A stretch of 13,351 nucleotides of DNA from an uncultured Bacilli bacterium. GTDB lineage: Bacteria > Bacillota_I > Bacilli_A > RF39 > UBA660. Position numbers and translations under genes: made by a program. Below the pieces are notes generated by a model. The model was not told the DNA's origin. It saw nothing but the letters and a program-made list of their open reading frames with translations, and made no database searches. Shown one piece after another: positions 1-6,680 of the stretch (positions are counted from its first letter, which is position 1; each line of letters starts with the position of its first letter). Location: assembly GCA_934096535.1 (NCBI GenBank), contig CAKOMC010000041.1:1-13351 (forward strand), in the 5' to 3' direction.

Positions 1-39
1 AAATTAAATATTTGATTTAGAATAGTCTTCAGTTCTTTT

Positions 40-486
40 TTATTGACATAAGTCATCAATAATATTTTTTGAATCTTTAACGATATAGTAATCTTCTATG
101 TAAGTATTATTAGTATTACTGTTAATTTTATGACATTTTACAATATCAATATGATTATTTAAATAGTATATTTTAGTACCACCATCATTTAAGCCATCTA
201 CTTTTTTAATGTTATTAAGCATATTATCGAGATTAAATAAATTATCTTTTAAAGCGATGCTTAAATCGTAACTTTTACCAAATTTAGTGACATACTTAGT
301 ATCTTTAAATTCAGAATAAACTTTTCTATTATCATTAAAAGTATAAATTACTTGATATTTGGGACTATCATTTAAAACTTTTCCAGCAATTTTGTCTTTT
401 TTTATTAAAAATAAAATTCCTCCTAAAACTACTAAGATAATTAAGATAGAGCCAGTGACAATAAAAATATTCTTTTTCTTTTGCAT
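40..486 (-). CDS. Small single-pass membrane-anchored protein, function unknown
   Basis: The product is 148 residues. A short basic N-terminus (MQKKKN) precedes one hydrophobic helix at about residues 7-28 and a KKDK stop-transfer patch. The remaining ~115 residues are hydrophilic and probably extracellular, so this is a signal-anchor protein; no cleavage site or lipobox is seen. I recognise no family. An ATG at 514-516 would add 10 residues, but it overlaps the probable -10 box (515-520) and has no ribosome binding site. The ATG at 484-486 has AAAAAGG five bases upstream, so I prefer it. The gene diverges from the GH31 gene, and its promoter carries a poly-G tract. The stop is TAA; no clear terminator is visible in the 39 bases left before the window edge. 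Confidence 0.6.
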   Translation of the reverse strand: MQKKKNIFIVTGSILIILVVLGGILFLIKKDKIAGKVLNDSPKYQVIYTFNDNRKVYSEFKDTKYVTKFGKSYDLSIALKDNLFNLDNMLNNIKKVDGLNDGGTKIYYLNNHIDIVKCHKINSNTNNTYIEDYYIVKDSKNIIDDLCQ

Positions 487-514
487 ATAAACCTTTTTAA
501 ACCTTTCTAAGTTC

Positions 515-542
515 ATTATATCATGACTGGGGGGGTAGACAA
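515..542 (-). promoter_or_regulatory. Leftward promoter with a G7 tract in its spacer
   Basis: Read on the minus strand, TTGTCT (542-537) and TATAAT (520-515) are separated by 16 bases. The spacer contains an uninterrupted run of seven C on this strand (plus-strand G 529-535). The predicted transcript starts near 508, just upstream of the AGAAAGG and AAAAAGG sites that precede ATG 486. Gaining one G would give the optimal 17-base spacing. Confidence 0.55.
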
Positions 543-614
543 GTATTAAAAAATAACAATAAATGAGAACTTGTATTAGTCTAGAAATCTGATACTAACA
601 ACTTATCATTTTTA

Positions 615-643
615 TTGAAAAAGATTTTTTAGTTTGCTATACT
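615..643 (+). promoter_or_regulatory. Promoter of the GH31 gene
   Basis: TTGAAA (615-620) and TATACT (638-643) are separated by exactly 17 bases. This is a good vegetative-type promoter. Transcription should start near 650, giving a short 5' leader of about 20 bases with AGGG at 660-663 as the ribosome binding site. Confidence 0.65.
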
Positions 644-670
644 TAAAATTAGAAAGAATAGGGATGTCAA

Positions 671-3280
671 TTGAGTACTTTAGGAAATCATTTTTTACCA
701 AATATGAATAATAGGATGACTAATCCAAAAGCGGTATTTAAAGGAAAAAATTATCGTATTAGTATAATTAGTGATATGATACTTCGTCTTGAGTATGATG
801 AAAAAGGTGTATTTAATGATTATTTAACAGAAAATATTCAAAATCGAAATTTTCCATTACCACATTTAGATGTTCAGGAAGACCATGCTACTTTGATAGT
901 AAATACTAAGTATTTTCGTTTACAGTACTTAAAAGAAAAGCCTTTTAAAGGTAGTCTTTTTGCACCTGATTCTACCCTAAGAGTTAATGTTTTGAATTCC
1001 CAAGCTTACTGGTATTATGGAAGTGATGAGGCTAAAAATATTGCTTGCCTAAAACCTAATTTAGATTTAAAAAAAGAGTTTATTTTTGCAAGTGAAGCTT
1101 TAGACGCTCAAGAAAATAAAGATGATAATACCAAAGAAACAGATGAAAAAAAGAAACAAAAAGCCGCTAAAAAAGCTAAAGATAGTTATAAAAAAGCGAA
1201 AAATAATATTTTTGAAAGACAAAAAAGTTTATATTCACTAGATGGTTTTAGTACGATAGATGATTCTAATAGCATGATTATTGATGATAAGGGTTATATG
1301 GTACCAAGAACCCATAAGTCAATTGATATGTATGTTTTTGTTTATAATAAAGATTTCCGATTATTTTTGGGAGAGTATGTTAAACTTGCTGGAAGATGTC
1401 CATTAATACCAAGGTATGCTCTTGGAATTTGGTGGTATAAAGATGATATTTATACTTTTGATAATGTGCGAAAGTTAGTTTATGATTTTAATAGTCATCA
1501 TATACCTTTAAATGTTTTAGTTATGGGGAGTAACTGGCATATTAAAGATCCTAATGATTTAAAAAAATTTAAAAGTGGATTTACTTTTAATCGGGATAAA
1601 CTGGGAACTTTAAGTAACTTTACGACTTTTTTACATGAAAGAGGTATTCGTCTTGGTCTTAGTTTGGATCCAACGGAGGGAATTCATCCTCATGAGTTTA
1701 AATATCGGGATTATGCTAGTGAATTAGGGGTTAATGATAGTCAAGATTTACCATTTAATGTTTTAGATAAGAATGTTGTTGCGGCTTATTTAGATAAACT
1801 TATTACGCCATTATATAATGAAAATGTTGATTTCTTCTTTTTAGATGTGCGTACTAAAGATAAAAGAGTGATGGATGCCTTAAACTATTATCATTATAAT
1901 GATTATAAAAAATTTACTAATTATCGAGGAATGATTTTAGCGCGTCCGGCTTTGCTTGGAGCATTAAGATATCCAATTCTTTATACGGGCGAAACTGAGG
2001 TAAGTTGGGATACTTTAAGAAAATTATCGGAGTTTATTAGTAGTTCTTATAATTCTGGTCTTACATGGTGGAGTAATGATATTGGAGGATTTAAAGGGGG
2101 GATTGAAGATAGTGAGTTGTATCTAAGATATGTGGAATTTGGTACCTTTAGTCCGATATTTAGATTTGCATCTTCTTATGGTCATTATTATAAAAGAGAG
2201 CCATGGAGGTGGAATAATCAAGTTTTAAGAGTAGTTAAAGATTATTTAAACTTAAGAATTCAATTATCTAGTTATTTATATGCTGAAGGATATAAGTATT
2301 ATAAGCTTGGTATTCCGATTTTTATGCCTTTATATCATGTGGTTCCTGCGATGATTGATGAACCCGATTATAAGAACGAGTACTTTTTTGGTAGTGAACT
2401 TTTAGTATCTCCAATTACAACAAAAAAAGATATAGCTATGCAACGCAGTGTAGAAAAAATTTATTTACCGAATGGTACTTGGTATGATTTTAAGACGGGT
2501 AAACGATTTAATGGTAATACTAGATATGTTATGTTTTTTAATGATGAGGATTATCCAGTATTTGCTAAAAAAGGCTCTATTGTACCTATGTATGTTCCCG
2601 ATAAAAATATTAATAATATTGGTATGGCTAAAAATTTAGAAGTACATATTTTCCCAGGGGAAAGTAATATTTATAATTTATATGAAGATGATGGAGTAAG
2701 TTCATTATATGAACAAGGTTATTATATTGTAACGAGATTTGATTATAATTATTTACAAAATAACTATACTTTGATTATTCGTCCCTATGAAGGAAAAAGT
2801 GGTATTATTCCGGATACCAGAAATTATAAAATTAGATTTAGAAATACGAGAACAGCTACTGATGTTAGAGTTTTACAAGAAGCTGATAAAAAAGATTTTA
2901 CGGCTTATAGTGAAGATAGCGACTTTGTCATTGAAATTAATGATGTTTCAACTGTTAAACAGTTAACTATTATTTGCCGTGGTAAAGATATCGAAATTGA
3001 TGCTACGAGAATTTTAAATGAAGATATTGATGGTATTATTTCGGATATACCAGTAGAAACTGTTTTAAAAAATGAGATTGCTAAGATTATGTTTAGCGAA
3101 AAAGACTATAGCGATAAGCGTATCATGGTTAAAAAATTAAGAGCTAAGGGGCTTAGTGATTTATATATTAGAATGCTTTTAAGATTATTAGAATATACTA
3201 GTAATAAGAATGGTAAGACTAAAAGTACGGTGAATAATAATGGAGTCGGGAATTCTTTTAATAATCTAAAGACAAGTTAG
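671..3280 (+). CDS. Glycoside hydrolase family 31 protein (alpha-glucosidase/alpha-xylosidase type), atypical active site
   Basis: An 869-residue cytoplasmic protein without signal peptide. An N-terminal mutarotase-like beta-sandwich (about 20-235) is followed by the GH31 barrel, opening with PRYALGIWW (247-255). The barrel holds FFLDV with presumed nucleophile D392, the RYP..TGE region (E441), WWSNDIGG (466-473) and SPIFRF...REPW, then C-terminal beta-sandwich domains with LYEDDG. GH31 enzymes retain configuration while releasing alpha-linked glucose, xylose or related sugars from oligosaccharides; the substrate cannot be read here. At the usual acid/base Asp of the GD motif there is Glu, and the usual His of the FRxH motif is Ala500. 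A Lys/Glu-rich stretch (149-178) interrupts the N-terminal domain, and a charged tail follows residue ~770. The start is TTG at 671, with AGGG upstream; no in-frame ATG comes before residue 12, which lacks a site. The family assignment is firm; activity is uncertain. Confidence 0.9.
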   Translation: MSTLGNHFLPNMNNRMTNPKAVFKGKNYRISIISDMILRLEYDEKGVFNDYLTENIQNRNFPLPHLDVQEDHATLIVNTKYFRLQYLKEKPFKGSLFAPDSTLRVNVLNSQAYWYYGSDEAKNIACLKPNLDLKKEFIFASEALDAQENKDDNTKETDEKKKQKAAKKAKDSYKKAKNNIFERQKSLYSLDGFSTIDDSNSMIIDDKGYMVPRTHKSIDMYVFVYNKDFRLFLGEYVKLAGRCPLIPRYALGIWWYKDDIYTFDNVRKLVYDFNSHHIPLNVLVMGSNWHIKDPNDLKKFKSGFTFNRDKLGTLSNFTTFLHERGIRLGLSLDPTEGIHPHEFKYRDYASELGVNDSQDLPFNVLDKNVVAAYLDKLITPLYNENVDFFFLDVRTKDKRVMDALNYYHYNDYKKFTNYRGMILARPALLGALRYPILYTGETEVSWDTLRKLSEFISSSYNSGLTWWSNDIGGFKGGIEDSELYLRYVEFGTFSPIFRFASSYGHYYKREPWRWNNQVLRVVKDYLNLRIQLSSYLYAEGYKYYKLGIPIFMPLYHVVPAMIDEPDYKNEYFFGSELLVSPITTKKDIAMQRSVEKIYLPNGTWYDFKTGKRFNGNTRYVMFFNDEDYPVFAKKGSIVPMYVPDKNINNIGMAKNLEVHIFPGESNIYNLYEDDGVSSLYEQGYYIVTRFDYNYLQNNYTLIIRPYEGKSGIIPDTRNYKIRFRNTRTATDVRVLQEADKKDFTAYSEDSDFVIEINDVSTVKQLTIICRGKDIEIDATRILNEDIDGIISDIPVETVLKNEIAKIMFSEKDYSDKRIMVKKLRAKGLSDLYIRMLLRLLEYTSNKNGKTKSTVNNNGVGNSFNNLKTS

Positions 3281-3293
3281 AAAAGAAGAAAAC

Positions 3294-3321
3294 TTGCAGA
3301 TACAAATTATTGTGTTATAAT
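3294..3321 (+). promoter_or_regulatory. Promoter of the small membrane protein / HD-domain unit
   Basis: TTGCAG (3294-3299) and a perfect TATAAT (3316-3321) are separated by 16 bases, starting 14 bases after the GH31 stop. The predicted transcript starts near 3328. The box overlaps an upstream TTG (3310), which rules that codon out as the start of the next gene. No terminator separates GH31 from this point, so read-through is also possible. Confidence 0.55.
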
Positions 3322-3345
3322 AAGAAAGAAAAAAAGAGGAAAAAT

Positions 3346-3567
3346 ATGAAAATATATCAGGTTTTATTGTTAATAGGGGTTATTCTTGCTAGTATTGCGA
3401 CTTCATTTTATTTAGTTAAAATGGTTAGTTTGTTATTAAGAAGTAAAGATAGTAAGAAAATAACTGATAAAGATTTAGATAATAATCTAAAATATATGGT
3501 TATTTCAATAGTTTTACTTACTATTTGCTCCCTAGTATACTGTATTACTAGTATTATGGGTAATTAG
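3346..3567 (+). CDS. Small two-helix membrane protein, function unknown
   Basis: A 73-residue protein made almost entirely of two hydrophobic helices (about residues 4-31 and 49-70), joined by a short charged loop rich in Lys and Asp. I recognise no family. The open frame extends up to a TTG at 3310, but that codon lies inside the -10 box; ATG 3346 has AGAGGA about six bases upstream and is the better start. The stop is followed after only 14 bases by the HD-domain gene, so the two are probably co-transcribed. Its size and topology suit an accessory or scaffold membrane protein, but nothing in the sequence fixes a role. Confidence 0.7.
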   Translation: MKIYQVLLLIGVILASIATSFYLVKMVSLLLRSKDSKKITDKDLDNNLKYMVISIVLLTICSLVYCITSIMGN

Positions 3568-3581
3568 GTGGCGTAATTTAA

Positions 3582-4088
3582 ATGTCGATAAAAAAGAGAT
3601 TAGAGTATGAGGATATTGTTAGTGATATTTTAGATAATGTTGAGTTTAAAAAATTACATCTAGAGCCTCATCATGGAATAAGTAGATATGATCATGTCTT
3701 AAGAGTATCCAAAGTATCTTACTTTCTTGCTAAAAATTTAAAGTTAGGTCATTTAGAAGAGATAACGAGAGCAGCTTTATTGCATGATTTTTATTTTGAT
3801 AAAGATTTAACTGAGTATGATGCCTATGAAAAGTTAAGTATTCATCCTAAGGCAGCTTTAAAAGAGGCTTCTAAGTATTATGCTTTAACTGATTTAGAAA
3901 AAGATGTTATAGTTAAACATATGTATCCACATACGAAGAGTAAACCTAAATATGCAGGTTCTTACTTAGTTTCTATTAGTGATAAGTTAGTGGCAACCTA
4001 TGAGATGGTAAGATTTAAAGTTTCATTAAGATTAGGTATTTATTTAATTTTTATTTATAATGTTGTTAGTATAAGGATGCAACAATAA
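3582..4088 (+). CDS. HD-domain metal-dependent phosphohydrolase
   Basis: A 168-residue soluble protein covering a single HD domain. The metal-ligand pattern is present: H38 in SRYDH, H68-D69 in LLHDF, further histidines H88 and H113 in KHMYPH, and D134 in ISDK. HD proteins bind divalent metal and usually hydrolyse phosphoester bonds in nucleotides or related compounds; this small stand-alone form has no sensor or second catalytic domain, so the substrate is unknown. The C-terminus (about 145-165) is unusually hydrophobic. Start ATG 3582 has AGGTGG about ten bases upstream, a slightly long spacing. It follows the small membrane protein by 14 bases. Its last codons form one arm of an inverted repeat that reaches to just before the tRNA gene. 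Confidence 0.85.
   Translation: MSIKKRLEYEDIVSDILDNVEFKKLHLEPHHGISRYDHVLRVSKVSYFLAKNLKLGHLEEITRAALLHDFYFDKDLTEYDAYEKLSIHPKAALKEASKYYALTDLEKDVIVKHMYPHTKSKPKYAGSYLVSISDKLVATYEMVRFKVSLRLGIYLIFIYNVVSIRMQQ
4032..4061 (+). promoter_or_regulatory. Possible tRNA promoter inside the HD gene
   Basis: A perfect TATAAT (4056-4061) lies inside the 3' end of the HD coding sequence, with a weak TTAGGT 18 bases upstream (4032-4037). It would start transcription near 4068, about 35 bases before the tRNA. The -35 match is poor, and the TATAAT also encodes Tyr-Asn, so this is tentative. Confidence 0.3.
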
Positions 4089-4100
4089 AAAAATCCTTAT
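4071..4100 (+). repeat. Inverted repeat spanning the HD-gene stop codon
   Basis: ATAAGGAT (4071-4078) and ATCCTTAT (4093-4100) are perfect 8-bp complements around a 14-base loop that holds the TAA stop. No T-run follows, so it is not an ordinary terminator. It ends three bases before the tRNA and could be an mRNA 3' end structure or a processing signal. Confidence 0.5.
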
Positions 4101-4102
4101 CT

Positions 4103-4179
4103 GTCCTTGTAGCTCAGCTGGATAGAGCAATCGCCTCCTAAGCGATAGGTCGTGTGTTCAAATCACATCAGGGACGCCA
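4103..4179 (+). tRNA. tRNA-Arg (anticodon CCU, reads AGG)
   Basis: A 77-base cloverleaf with all stems closing. The acceptor GTCCTTG pairs with CAGGGAC (one G-U); the D arm is GCTC/GAGC. The anticodon stem ATCGC/GCGAT encloses the loop CTCCTAA with anticodon CCT at 4137-4139, and the T arm GTGTG/CACAT encloses TTCAAAT. The 3' CCA is encoded (4177-4179) and the discriminator base is G. It reads AGG as arginine. AGG codons in this window fall at positions where arginine is expected, for example PRYALG of the GH31 gene and KNRV of trpS, so there is no sign of AGG reassignment. Confidence 0.96.
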
Positions 4180-4189
4180 TTTGATAATT

Positions 4190-4214
4190 AAAGCCCGTAA
4201 ATACAGGCTTTTTT
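4190..4214 (+). terminator. Intrinsic terminator after tRNA-Arg
   Basis: AAAGCC (4190-4195) pairs with GGCTTT (4206-4211), and the strand runs on into a T tract to 4214. It starts 11 bases after the encoded CCA end. Confidence 0.75.
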
Positions 4215-4256
4215 CTATGCAATTAAGTTTTTAAACACACTTTATTTAAAAATATA

Positions 4257-4309
4257 GAAGAAACACTTTTTTACGGGATTAATAAATATAAAAGTTGTTT
4301 CTTTTTTTT
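4257..4309 (+). terminator. Second terminator-like hairpin after the tRNA
   Basis: AAGAAACA-CTTTT on the left pairs, with one bulge, with AAAAGTTGTTTCTT on the right; a tract of eight T follows (4302-4309). The loop is long, about 20 bases. It backs up the first terminator and insulates the pilin-like gene from tRNA transcription. Confidence 0.5.
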
Positions 4310-4340
4310 GCTTTGTTAATAAATATAGAATTTTTAAGTA

Positions 4341-4368
4341 TTACTTGTTTGTAAATTAATACTATGAT
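4341..4368 (+). promoter_or_regulatory. Probable promoter of the pilin-like operon
   Basis: TATGAT (4363-4368) is a good -10 box. TTACTT (4341-4346), 16 bases upstream, is the best -35 candidate but weak. Transcription would start near 4375, just before AGGAAG at 4385-4390. A 12-base direct repeat, TTAATAAATATA, occurs upstream at 4279 and 4316. Confidence 0.4.
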
Positions 4369-4397
4369 AAACTTTAGGTAAGATAGGAAGTGTGATA

Positions 4398-6665
4398 ATG
4401 AGAAAAAGTAAGGGATTCTCGGTTCCAGAACTATTAGCAGTTATAATTATAATGGGAATATTAATGTTAATTGCTAGTGCTAGTTATATAGGAATAAGTA
4501 AGAGAATAAAATTAAGTGCTTATAATAATAAGATTAATTTAATTAAGACGAAATCGATTGAATATGCAACCGATTATAATGTTAACAATGAGACAATAAG
4601 TGTAGCTAAATTAGTTTTAGAGGGGTATCTAGAAGCTAAAAATGATACTGATGCAAATGAAAAGATAAGTAATCCTTTAGGGGGCTATCTTGATTGTTAT
4701 GAAATTAATTTAATTCGTGATTTAGATGAGTATAATGTCGATGTTAATGCAGGGACTTCTTGTGATTTGGCTAATTTAGATATTGTATCATCTAGAATTA
4801 AAATTAAAGCTTATGAGTTTCAACAAATTGATGGACAGGTTAAGCTAAATTATAATAGTATTGGGGAAAATAAAAATATTCGTTGGACTAACAAAGATGT
4901 ATATTTATTTTTAGAACCTAATACTTTACCAAGTACAACTGATGTTAAAATTGTTTGGGGGACTAATAGCGAGGCTAAAAGTGGTCAGTTAACAAATAAT
5001 GTTACTAGTAATGAATCATTTGCTAATATTTATAAAGTAAGAACTTCTTTGATTTATAATAATAATATTAGAGTACAAATACAAGCTGATGGTAAACAAT
5101 ATAGTCAAGTTGTAAGTGTTAAGATTGATAAAGAAGCTCCAAGTTTAGCAGTTGATGTTAATGCTAGTTATGAAGCATCAAAAAAGAAAATAAATTTTAA
5201 CGGTAGTGATGGCAATGGTTCGGGCTTTGGGGAGTATGCTTATGCTTTGATGGAAGATAAAAAGGCAACACCAGTATTTAACATTAAAAATGAGAATAAT
5301 AAAGGATATAAAGATGTAGATAGTAATACCGTTTTTTATGCGTATGCTAAGGATAAAGCTGGTAATATAAGTAAGGCGGTGGAGGTTTCAGTTACGGGTA
5401 TTGATATGAATAATCCCGTATGCAAGGAACCAGTAAATAATCCGGGGTGGTCGCAAAGTTATACATATACTTACGGTTGTAGAAGTGATATAGGAACTGG
5501 TTGTGGGACTCCTAATATAACAGAAACAGAAACTCAGGAAAAGGAGTATAAAGAAGTTAATTGGACGATTAAAGATAATATTGGTAATACTACGGCTTGT
5601 TCAACTAATCTTAAGGTTAATGTTGATACAACACCGCCAACTTGTGAAATAAAGGTAGTATCAGGAGGAGCTGGTACTAGTCCAAATTGTAAAACTGAGA
5701 TGACAAAAAAAGAAGTTTGTACAGGATTTTTGTGGTTTAAAAATTGTAATACAATTGATGTTCCAACGACAACTTGTTATGAAGAACCAACTGGTTGGTA
5801 TAATACTAATGTTCAATTAAAAATGTTTACTAGTGATAATTTAAGTGGGGTTAGTGAATATGGTATAAGTACAAGTGCAACTCCTACTTATAACAATTTA
5901 GATGAAGCAACAGTTATGGATGATACGAATAGTAATGGTATAACTTATTATGGTTATGTAATAGATAAGGCGGGTAATACTAATACTTGTCAAATTAATA
6001 TCAAAAAGGATTCCGTAGCGCCATCTTGTAGTTGGTCGGGAGAAAATACTACTTGGACAACTAATAATCAAACTATAAGAGCAACATGTTATGACTATGA
6101 AAGTGGTTGTGCAACTCCTGGAACTTCTTGGACTTACAGTTCAGGAACTGTTAGTACTACTGAGTTGAGTTATGAAGTTAAAGATAAGGCAGGTAATAGT
6201 ACAACTTGCAGTAAGAATGCTAGTGTTTATTTAGATAAAGAAGCACCAGATTTGAATGTTGTGAATGCAGGTTCATTTCTAGATTGGAATGTAACAGAAG
6301 TAACTTGTGACGGTTATAATTGTGACATTTTATACAAGAAGAATTTATTTTCCCAAATAATGGGTGATGGACTCCCACCGCTATTTTTATCTAAGGCTCG
6401 ACCTTTTACAATTAATGTAGGGTGGTCATTTAAAGATGATGGTTCTGGTATTAAAAAATATGAAGTTGTGGTAAATCCCGGTGGGTTAGGCGCTATTAAA
6501 TCTTGTTATCCGGGAGCAAATTGTGATTTCTTATATTTGTATTTAAAAAATTTAACTATTCAAGCGGAAGATAATGTTGGCAATAAATCAAAAATTCTGT
6601 CTGCTAATGTTAAGTGCCAAAGGTATGCTGGAGTTATCCCTACTTATACAGGATTATGTTATTAA
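4398..6665 (+). CDS. Type IV pseudopilin-like surface protein with Cys-rich Ig-like repeats
   Basis: A 755-residue protein. The N-terminus RKSKG-FSVPELLAVIII is a classical prepilin signal: basic leader, cleavage expected after G6, Glu at +5 of the mature chain, and a hydrophobic helix to about residue 30. After a pilin-like stalk (to ~140) comes a long ectodomain. Junctions of the D-x-x-x-P type fall at about residues 244, 336, 410, 538 and 613, and modules end in KDKAGN, KDNIGN, DKAGN or DNVGN, as in bacterial Ig-like domains. I count 22 cysteines outside the signal, very many for a Gram-positive surface protein and suggestive of disulfides. There is no LPxTG motif or C-terminal membrane segment, so attachment would be through the pilin helix. 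An upstream GTG (4392) lies one base after AGGAAG; ATG 4398 has the normal seven-base spacing. A role in adhesion or a type IV filament is inferred. Confidence 0.8.
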   Translation: MRKSKGFSVPELLAVIIIMGILMLIASASYIGISKRIKLSAYNNKINLIKTKSIEYATDYNVNNETISVAKLVLEGYLEAKNDTDANEKISNPLGGYLDCYEINLIRDLDEYNVDVNAGTSCDLANLDIVSSRIKIKAYEFQQIDGQVKLNYNSIGENKNIRWTNKDVYLFLEPNTLPSTTDVKIVWGTNSEAKSGQLTNNVTSNESFANIYKVRTSLIYNNNIRVQIQADGKQYSQVVSVKIDKEAPSLAVDVNASYEASKKKINFNGSDGNGSGFGEYAYALMEDKKATPVFNIKNENNKGYKDVDSNTVFYAYAKDKAGNISKAVEVSVTGIDMNNPVCKEPVNNPGWSQSYTYTYGCRSDIGTGCGTPNITETETQEKEYKEVNWTIKDNIGNTTACSTNLKVNVDTTPPTCEIKVVSGGAGTSPNCKTEMTKKEVCTGFLWFKNCNTIDVPTTTCYEEPTGWYNTNVQLKMFTSDNLSGVSEYGISTSATPTYNNLDEATVMDDTNSNGITYYGYVIDKAGNTNTCQINIKKDSVAPSCSWSGENTTWTTNNQTIRATCYDYESGCATPGTSWTYSSGTVSTTELSYEVKDKAGNSTTCSKNASVYLDKEAPDLNVVNAGSFLDWNVTEVTCDGYNCDILYKKNLFSQIMGDGLPPLFLSKARPFTINVGWSFKDDGSGIKKYEVVVNPGGLGAIKSCYPGANCDFLYLYLKNLTIQAEDNVGNKSKILSANVKCQRYAGVIPTYTGLCY

Positions 6666-6680
6666 GAAAGGAATTCTTTG

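Noticed and set aside
3310..3345. TTG at 3310 as the start of the small membrane protein.
   Set aside because: It overlaps the TATAAT of the promoter; ATG 3346 with AGAGGA is the better start.
4137..4139. AGG reassignment to Met, known in some uncultured Bacilli, suggested by a CCU-anticodon tRNA.
   Set aside because: The tRNA has an ordinary tRNA-Arg(CCU) layout, and AGG sits at conserved arginines in GH31 (PRYALG) and TrpS (KNRV).
4103..4180. Integration site (att) at the tRNA-Arg gene.
   Set aside because: No integrase, no direct repeat of the tRNA 3' end and no phage-like gene is visible nearby.
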